Below, in pieces: positions 53,078 to 57,682 of a DNA stretch of 57,682 nt. The translations under genes were made by a program, and so were the position numbers. Each line of letters opens with the position of its first letter. Position 1 is the stretch's first letter. Below the pieces are notes generated by a model. That model saw nothing but the letters and a program-made list of their open reading frames with translations, was not told the origin of the DNA and did no database searches. Source of the DNA: Anaerolineales bacterium (lineage in GTDB: Bacteria; Chloroflexota; Anaerolineae; Anaerolineales; Villigracilaceae); contig JAICQC010000001.1 in assembly GCA_025938055.1 (NCBI GenBank), positions 1 to 57,682 of the forward strand, written 5' to 3'.

Positions 53078-54982
53078 CTAGCGGACGATTACCGCATCCA
53101 CTGATCCATTTGTGCTTGACCTTGGTGTTACGAAGACGAGTTTCAAGGTGTGTTGCCCAGCGGATAACTGACCGGGATAATCCCAGCGTGCCTTGTAGGT
53201 ACTCACATCGTGCTGCTGGTTGATAGTCCCAACCAGAGCGCCATCTATATAAACATCCATGTTTCGATAGCTTGGTCCTCCTTTATAGATGACGCTAAAG
53301 GACTGTCCGGTGAATTGGAAAGTCACAGAGGAACCGTTTTGGGATGTTTGTGCGTACGAACCTCCCATAGCTGCCCTTTTGACCTCTTCCACCCACCCAG
53401 CCGAATAAACAAAGGCAGCATGTTTGTTATCATAAGTTGTCTCATCAGCCGTTGGTGATGCTGGATCAGTCGGGGGTAGAGATGTGGGCGTAATTGTCGG
53501 TGCTACTCCGGTTGAAGTAGGTGCCGCAGTGTTAGTCGGGTTGACTGTCGTCGGAGCCGGGCTGGCTGTGGACTGCGGGGTTGCAGGCAAGGCTGTATTG
53601 GTCGGTTGAATTACAGTGGCAGTCGGAGATGCTGTTGCCTGAGACGTTGCAGGTGCTGGCGTATCCCCAAATTGAATCGCACCCATGTCGAAGGTCGTAG
53701 TACGTTGCTTGGCATAGAAGTCATCTGCAATGTTAATGTTGATCGCCGCGCCGGCAGCAAGGGATGAAGTGGCAGGACGGTAGCTTTCTGTATTAGAGAT
53801 CGGGCTGCCTGTAATTTGAGGGTCTCCGACTCTATCTCCAGGACTTCGAAATGCGGCAGGTGGCAGAGCTTTCCATAAATTGTTTTGAAATGTCAGCCCG
53901 GTTGGGTTTTCCACATCGACCAGTCTGTTTTGCGCCTGCCAGACAATATTATTAGCAATCAAAGATCCTGCTTGCGCACTTGCATAAGCAATGCTAATCG
54001 CAGCATTGGTGCTCCCATACAAGGTGTTATATGCGATAGTGGCATTTTTTAATCCGCCGCCGGAAACTCCAGATTCTGCACCATTGTAGCGTACACCATG
54101 CTTGCAATATCCAACTATATTATTCAGTATTTTTGTGTTTTTGAGCCGAGCACCCCATCCTTCAAAATATTCCTCTCCCATACTGATGCCAGATGCTGGC
54201 AGTCCGCTGCGTTCATATCCACTATTGGTATTGCAGTAGACAAAGTTTCTTTCGATCAGTGCATTTTCCGAATTCGTGTAAATGTTAACCGAGAAATTAT
54301 CATAGACTGTGTTTGCACGGATGGTAATGTTCGTCCCGCGCGTTCCTATACCTTCACCGAAGTTGTTGTGGATAATATTTCCCTGGATCAAGACATTATC
54401 GCTTAAGCGAACCTTGATTGCCGATCCCCATCCGCCTGTAAGGACGCGGGGTGCATTAGACAGAACAGTGGAAAATATGCGACTGTTCAGAATTTGTATA
54501 TTTGTAGAGTTATTCGCCTGAATGCCATGATTGTAACAATGGTGCACATACAAACTGTTAACGGCAATGGTATTGCCTGCCAAGTTTACACAAATATCAG
54601 TGGAATTTCTGATCTCCAATCCGTTGATAGTGACGTAGGAAGCACGGACATCCAGGCCGGCAGATGCCGCGTTTTGCCTGTCGATTGTCACTACTCCACC
54701 TATGGGGTGGACCGTGATCATTGCGGTGCTTGTGCCGCTTTTTGTAATCTTCAGTTGTTGGTTGTAGACCCCCGCATAGATATTCAGAGTGCTGCCTGGA
54801 CTGAGTACTGAGTCTGCCTTCGCAAACGTCCTGAATGGGGCAGATGCAGTACCAGGATTTGTATCACTCCCTGTAGGAGAGACATAATAGACGTTCTCAG
54901 CCGCCCGGGTATTGAGTGTGTTCCCCAGGATCATGACGAGCGCCATGACCAGACTTGCAATTCGAGAGATTGTTTTGTTCAT
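53078..54982 (-). CDS. Secreted right-handed beta-helix protein with C-terminal ligand-binding-like domain
   Basis: This 634-residue protein has a signal peptide (1-27, AENVYYVSPTGSD follows), a parallel beta-helix region (about 30-430) with repeated N-rich turns such as NILIQGN-like patterns, and a Ser/Thr/Pro-rich linker (about 440-515), then a beta-sandwich-like domain (about 520-634) of a type seen in carbohydrate-binding proteins. Likely extracellular, acting on a polysaccharide; polysaccharide-lyase or plain adhesin functions are both possible. AGGAG six nt before ATG 54982. The gene is AT-rich compared with nearby genes. Confidence 0.85.
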   Translation of the reverse strand: MNKTISRIASLVMALVMILGNTLNTRAAENVYYVSPTGSDTNPGTASAPFRTFAKADSVLSPGSTLNIYAGVYNQQLKITKSGTSTAMITVHPIGGVVTIDRQNAASAGLDVRASYVTINGLEIRNSTDICVNLAGNTIAVNSLYVHHCYNHGIQANNSTNIQILNSRIFSTVLSNAPRVLTGGWGSAIKVRLSDNVLIQGNIIHNNFGEGIGTRGTNITIRANTVYDNFSVNIYTNSENALIERNFVYCNTNSGYERSGLPASGISMGEEYFEGWGARLKNTKILNNIVGYCKHGVRYNGAESGVSGGGLKNATIAYNTLYGSTNAAISIAYASAQAGSLIANNIVWQAQNRLVDVENPTGLTFQNNLWKALPPAAFRSPGDRVGDPQITGSPISNTESYRPATSSLAAGAAININIADDFYAKQRTTTFDMGAIQFGDTPAPATSQATASPTATVIQPTNTALPATPQSTASPAPTTVNPTNTAAPTSTGVAPTITPTSLPPTDPASPTADETTYDNKHAAFVYSAGWVEEVKRAAMGGSYAQTSQNGSSVTFQFTGQSFSVIYKGGPSYRNMDVYIDGALVGTINQQHDVSTYKARWDYPGQLSAGQHTLKLVFVTPRSSTNGSVDAVIVR

Positions 54983-55375
54983 CGTTTTCTCCTATGTGAA
55001 GCAACCGCTTGTTCAGTGATTGCCTCGTGTTCATGAATAATGGTGATTAATTGCTTGTCGTACTCGCTGAGACGAAAACGATGGCTTGTCAACCACGCCC
55101 TATCTTATGCAGAATGGAATAAAACTAAATGGGAGCAGGGTACTAAAATCGTTGTCACATCTGTAAGCGTCATACCTAGGTCATGTTTTAGATGAGTTGT
55201 TTATGAAAAAAACAATGTAATGTTGCAAATAAATTGCAGAATTTGTCTACTCGAAATGCTTGGAAGATAAATTTCTATTGAAATGCGTATGCTATACTCA
55301 CTAATGAATCCCCGTGATTCTTAAAACAATGTTCCTCCCAGTTCTCTATTCCTGGAATCCAGCACTTCATCTGCT
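54983..55375. other. AT-rich divergent intergenic region
   Basis: This 393-nt stretch separates the beta-helix gene (minus) and the plsY-like gene (plus). It has no supported gene. It holds the AGGAG site of the beta-helix gene, a small palindrome TGCAAATAAATTGCA at 55223-55237, and an extended -10 (TGCTATACT) at 55290-55298. Confidence 0.6.
55290..55298 (+). promoter_or_regulatory. Extended -10 box upstream of the plsY-like gene
   Basis: TGCTATACT lies inside CGTATGCTATACT, the same 13-mer as before ywbE. TTGAAA is nine nt upstream, too close for a classical -35. The start codon is at 55376. Confidence 0.45.
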
Positions 55376-55978
55376 ATGCAAGCCTTTACTGCGTACCTCT
55401 TTCCGATCCTAGGATATCTCTTCGGCTCGCTGCCCTTTTCGGTCTGGGTCACTCGTTATGCAAAAAATGTTGACGTGCGCGATGCCGGCTCCGGTCACGC
55501 GACAACGACCAATACCATTCGGCAGGCTGGTTTTGGCTGGGGCGCTCTGGTCGGGATCCTCGATGTTGTCAAAGGGCTCGTTCCGACGCTCCTTGCCGTC
55601 ACGTACGACGGGGAAACCTGGGTTGTTGTCCTCACTGCGGCGTTAGCTGTTGCCGGGCATTGCTGGCCCCTCTTTGCACAGTTCCGCGGCGGCATGGGTC
55701 TGGCAGCCTTCGGGGGCGCGCTGCTGGCTGTCAACTGGTTTTCATTTGTCCTGGCAGCAGGTTTGTTATTGACTCTGGTTCTGATCCTCAGGCATGCTGC
55801 GCGTGCGGGCTTGCTCACCGGGATCCTGGTCGCCCCGCTCTTCTGGATGCTCAACCTGCGCGGAGTGGAATTTTGGATCGCGCTGGCATGCGGGTTGGTG
55901 ATTGCCTATCGCTTCCTCATGGATTGGAACCGCAAATACCGCGAGCTCTGGCTGGACCGGGAGAAGCCGCCCTCATGA
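55376..55978 (+). CDS. plsY: Divergent PlsY-like glycerol-3-phosphate acyltransferase
   Basis: This 200-residue protein has five hydrophobic segments and the PlsY order of motifs, but each is altered: GSGHATTTNTIRQAG where canonical PlsY has GSGN-GATN, and FRGGMGLAAFGGALLA where canonical has GGKG-AT. PlsY transfers an acyl group from acyl-phosphate to glycerol-3-phosphate. Because of the altered motifs activity is uncertain; it may be a divergent paralogue. Overlaps the degV gene by ATGA. Confidence 0.75.
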   Translation: MQAFTAYLFPILGYLFGSLPFSVWVTRYAKNVDVRDAGSGHATTTNTIRQAGFGWGALVGILDVVKGLVPTLLAVTYDGETWVVVLTAALAVAGHCWPLFAQFRGGMGLAAFGGALLAVNWFSFVLAAGLLLTLVLILRHAARAGLLTGILVAPLFWMLNLRGVEFWIALACGLVIAYRFLMDWNRKYRELWLDREKPPS

Positions 55979-56823
55979 AGCTCGGCATTGTTACCGACTC
56001 AACTGGCGATATCCCGCTCTATTTGACCGAACAATATGAACTTGAAGTGGTCCCCTGTATTCTCGTCATGGATGGAAAGGAATATGTGGATGGCAGGGAC
56101 ATCACCCGCGAAGAATTTTATTCACGATTGCCCTCGCTCCAGACGCAGCCGACGACCGCCGCGCCTTCGATAGGAGATTTCGCCACCCGATACGATTTCC
56201 TCCTCACGAAGAGCGGCTGTGACCATCTCCTCTCCATCCACGCGGCGAGCGCGCTAACATCCATTCTGAACATCGCACAGCAGGCAGCCAATGATTTCGC
56301 GGATCGAGTGACGTGTGTGGATAGCGGCTCCCTCTCGCTGGGGCTTGGCTTCCAGGTGCTCGCCGCTGCCGAAGCCGCCGAGTTGGGACTGCAAGCCGCG
56401 CTCGATGCAGTTGAATCCACGCGTAAACGGTTGCACGTCTCTGCCGCACTGGACACCATGGAATACCTCAAGCGCAGCGGGCGTGTCCCTGCCACGGTTG
56501 CAATGCTGGGAAGCCTCCTGAACATCAAGCCGCTGATCGAATTGACGAATGGCGAAGTCAAAGCCATTGGCGCCGTACGGACGACCCATCAAGCCAATGA
56601 ACGAATGTCCAAATTTTTGCTGGAAGGTGGGACGTTGGAAAGACTGGCAATTCTGCACACCGGCGCGGAACCGCGCGCCAGGGAATTTCTAAATGAGTTA
56701 ATGCAAACGTCCAGCCAGTCTGTGCCGCGCGATATTCTGATGGTCAATGTGACGACCGTAATTGGGACACATGTGGGTCCCAATGGACTGGGATTGGCCG
56801 CGGTAAGGAATAAACCTGTCTGA
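55975..56823 (+). CDS. DegV/FakB-family fatty-acid-binding protein
   Basis: This 282-residue protein has the DegV N-terminus IVTDSTGDIPLYL, PTTAAPSIGDF, SIHAASALTSILN, VDSGSLSLGLGF, and C-terminal GTHVGPNGLGLA, the full DegV pattern. DegV/FakB proteins bind a fatty acid and hand it to FakA kinase, giving acyl-phosphate, the substrate of PlsY. ATG 55975 overlaps the plsY-like stop, which fits that pathway. Confidence 0.92.
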   Translation: MKLGIVTDSTGDIPLYLTEQYELEVVPCILVMDGKEYVDGRDITREEFYSRLPSLQTQPTTAAPSIGDFATRYDFLLTKSGCDHLLSIHAASALTSILNIAQQAANDFADRVTCVDSGSLSLGLGFQVLAAAEAAELGLQAALDAVESTRKRLHVSAALDTMEYLKRSGRVPATVAMLGSLLNIKPLIELTNGEVKAIGAVRTTHQANERMSKFLLEGGTLERLAILHTGAEPRAREFLNELMQTSSQSVPRDILMVNVTTVIGTHVGPNGLGLAAVRNKPV

Positions 56824-56864
56824 TTTCATGCAAACCATGGCATCCGTGCCTTATCTCCTCCACA

Positions 56865-56882
56865 TGATAAAATACCTTCATG
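56865..56882 (+). promoter_or_regulatory. -10 box directly before recG (leaderless)
   Basis: TGATAAAAT (56865-56873) looks like an extended -10, and six nt later comes the ATG at 56880. No Shine-Dalgarno is present. Confidence 0.5.
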
Positions 56883-57682
56883 CAGCCATCTTTAGAAAAG
56901 TTACGTAAATTCTTCCGTCTCGAACACGAGAACGGTTACAGCAACAGTGCCATTATCGGTGGGCTCGCCAAAATGCTCGATTACTGGGAAGGCGATGCCC
57001 GTGCAGACAACATTCAGGAAGAAGTCATCCAGGCCGTCATACAGAGGCTCCGTTCTTATGACGGGCTCAGCCCGCAGTCTCGCGCCGACGCGTTGAAAGG
57101 GTTGTGGAAGCGCATCGGGGAAACCTATCCCGAAGCACAGCAAAAACCGCGCGGCATGCCCCAGCGCCGTCCTGAGCCTGTCGAAGGGCGTCATTCCGAG
57201 CCGCAGGAAGTCCAGGCGGAAGGCACACGCCAGCAGCCGCGCCCGGCTCAGCCTCCCACTGAATCTGCACCCTCTGACCCTCACAGGCAGGAACGCCACC
57301 AGCGACCCCTGCCTCCTCCGCGGTCTGAGACGACGCCCGGCGCAAAGACCTCCGCCACGCCTGCCGCCCTCGAAGCAAAACTAACCGTCCTTCAGGGCAT
57401 TGGTCCCCGCCATGCAGAAACGCTCAGCAAGCTTGGCATGCAAACGCTGGGCGACATGCTCTATTACTACCCGCGCCGCTACGACGATTATTCCCAGCTC
57501 AAGCCCATCAAGGATCTGTTTTACGGTGAGCAGGTGACCATCATCGGGACGATCCAGAGTGTGCAGACACGTCCCATCCGCGGCGGCAAAGCTACGCTCA
57601 TCGAAGTGATCATCAGCGATGGGACGGCAGGACTGCGGCTGTCGTTCTTCAATCAGCCCTGGCTGGCAAACCGCTTCAAACA
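56880..57682 (+). CDS. recG: ATP-dependent DNA helicase RecG, 5' part only
   Basis: The reading frame from ATG 56880 is open to the right edge (267 codons). Residues 1-90 are an N-terminal helical extension, 90-160 a Pro/Gln-rich linker and from about 165 the RecG wedge start: LTVLQGIGPRHAETLSKLG, then DMLYYYPRRYDDYS and VTIIGTIQSV. RecG remodels stalled forks. The helicase motors lie outside the window. The linker contains an in-frame copy of a widespread palindromic repeat (57168-57190). A -10 box six nt before the ATG suggests a leaderless message. Confidence 0.88.
   Translation, partial: MQPSLEKLRKFFRLEHENGYSNSAIIGGLAKMLDYWEGDARADNIQEEVIQAVIQRLRSYDGLSPQSRADALKGLWKRIGETYPEAQQKPRGMPQRRPEPVEGRHSEPQEVQAEGTRQQPRPAQPPTESAPSDPHRQERHQRPLPPPRSETTPGAKTSATPAALEAKLTVLQGIGPRHAETLSKLGMQTLGDMLYYYPRRYDDYSQLKPIKDLFYGEQVTIIGTIQSVQTRPIRGGKATLIEVIISDGTAGLRLSFFNQPWLANRFK
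57168..57190 (+). repeat. Short palindromic repeat inside recG
   Basis: CGTCCTGAGCCTGTCGAAGG belongs to the common dispersed bacterial repeat (reverse complement starts CCTTCGACAGGCTCAGGAC). It is translated in frame as RPEPVEG, in the low-complexity linker of RecG. Confidence 0.75.

Overview
The window reads like a Chloroflexota (Anaerolineae-like) chromosome segment. This is an inference from gene content and style: a NurA/HerA pair, tsaE-tsaB-rimI-udg order, a DUF951 protein, an MGDG-synthase-like glycosyltransferase, Thr/Pro-rich secreted proteins and short degenerate intergenic repeats. No rRNA or tRNA gene, CRISPR array, transposase or phage gene was seen. Two genes run off the ends: a HerA-type ATPase on the left and recG on the right.

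Region 1 (1-5.1 kb, minus strand) is a DNA end-processing neighbourhood: NurA nuclease, a HAS-barrel-like protein, a calcineurin-like phosphoesterase and a HerA-type ATPase. A small GxxExxY nuclease-fold gene sits just upstream of herA between inverted copies of an intergenic repeat. Region 2 (5.3-21.8 kb) is housekeeping. It holds a SIMPL lipoprotein, a beta-hydroxyacid dehydrogenase, a YitT membrane protein, a CAP/LysM surface protein, a four-gene minus-strand unit (flippase-like protein, lipid kinase, PHP phosphoesterase, Era), a DMT transporter, an Ogt methyltransferase, a TyrA-like dehydrogenase with a GIY-YIG protein, a phosphoribosyltransferase, DUF951 with a lipid glycosyltransferase, an MscS channel, and a tightly overlapping tsaE-tsaB-rimI-udg operon.

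Region 3 (21.8-51.6 kb) is a roughly 30-kb surface-polysaccharide cluster. It contains nucleotide-sugar enzymes (a WbpA-like UDP-sugar dehydrogenase, an epimerase, Gmd, RfbB, RfbA), a Wzx-like flippase, a second flippase-like protein, GT2 and GT4 glycosyltransferases, an AsnB-type amidotransferase, several methyltransferases, a methyltransferase-GT2 fusion, and six large multi-membrane proteins of GT-C or polymerase type, four of which form two paralogous pairs. Most genes run on the plus strand with ATGA-type overlaps; the last three run on the minus strand and converge on the rest.

Region 4 (51.6-57.7 kb) has small stand-alone genes (YwbE, YciI-like, VOC), a secreted beta-helix protein, a divergent plsY-like gene overlapping a degV (fatty-acid-binding) gene, and the start of recG. 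Four genes in the window have a -10-like box ending 6-7 nt before the start codon and no Shine-Dalgarno sequence, which suggests leaderless mRNAs.
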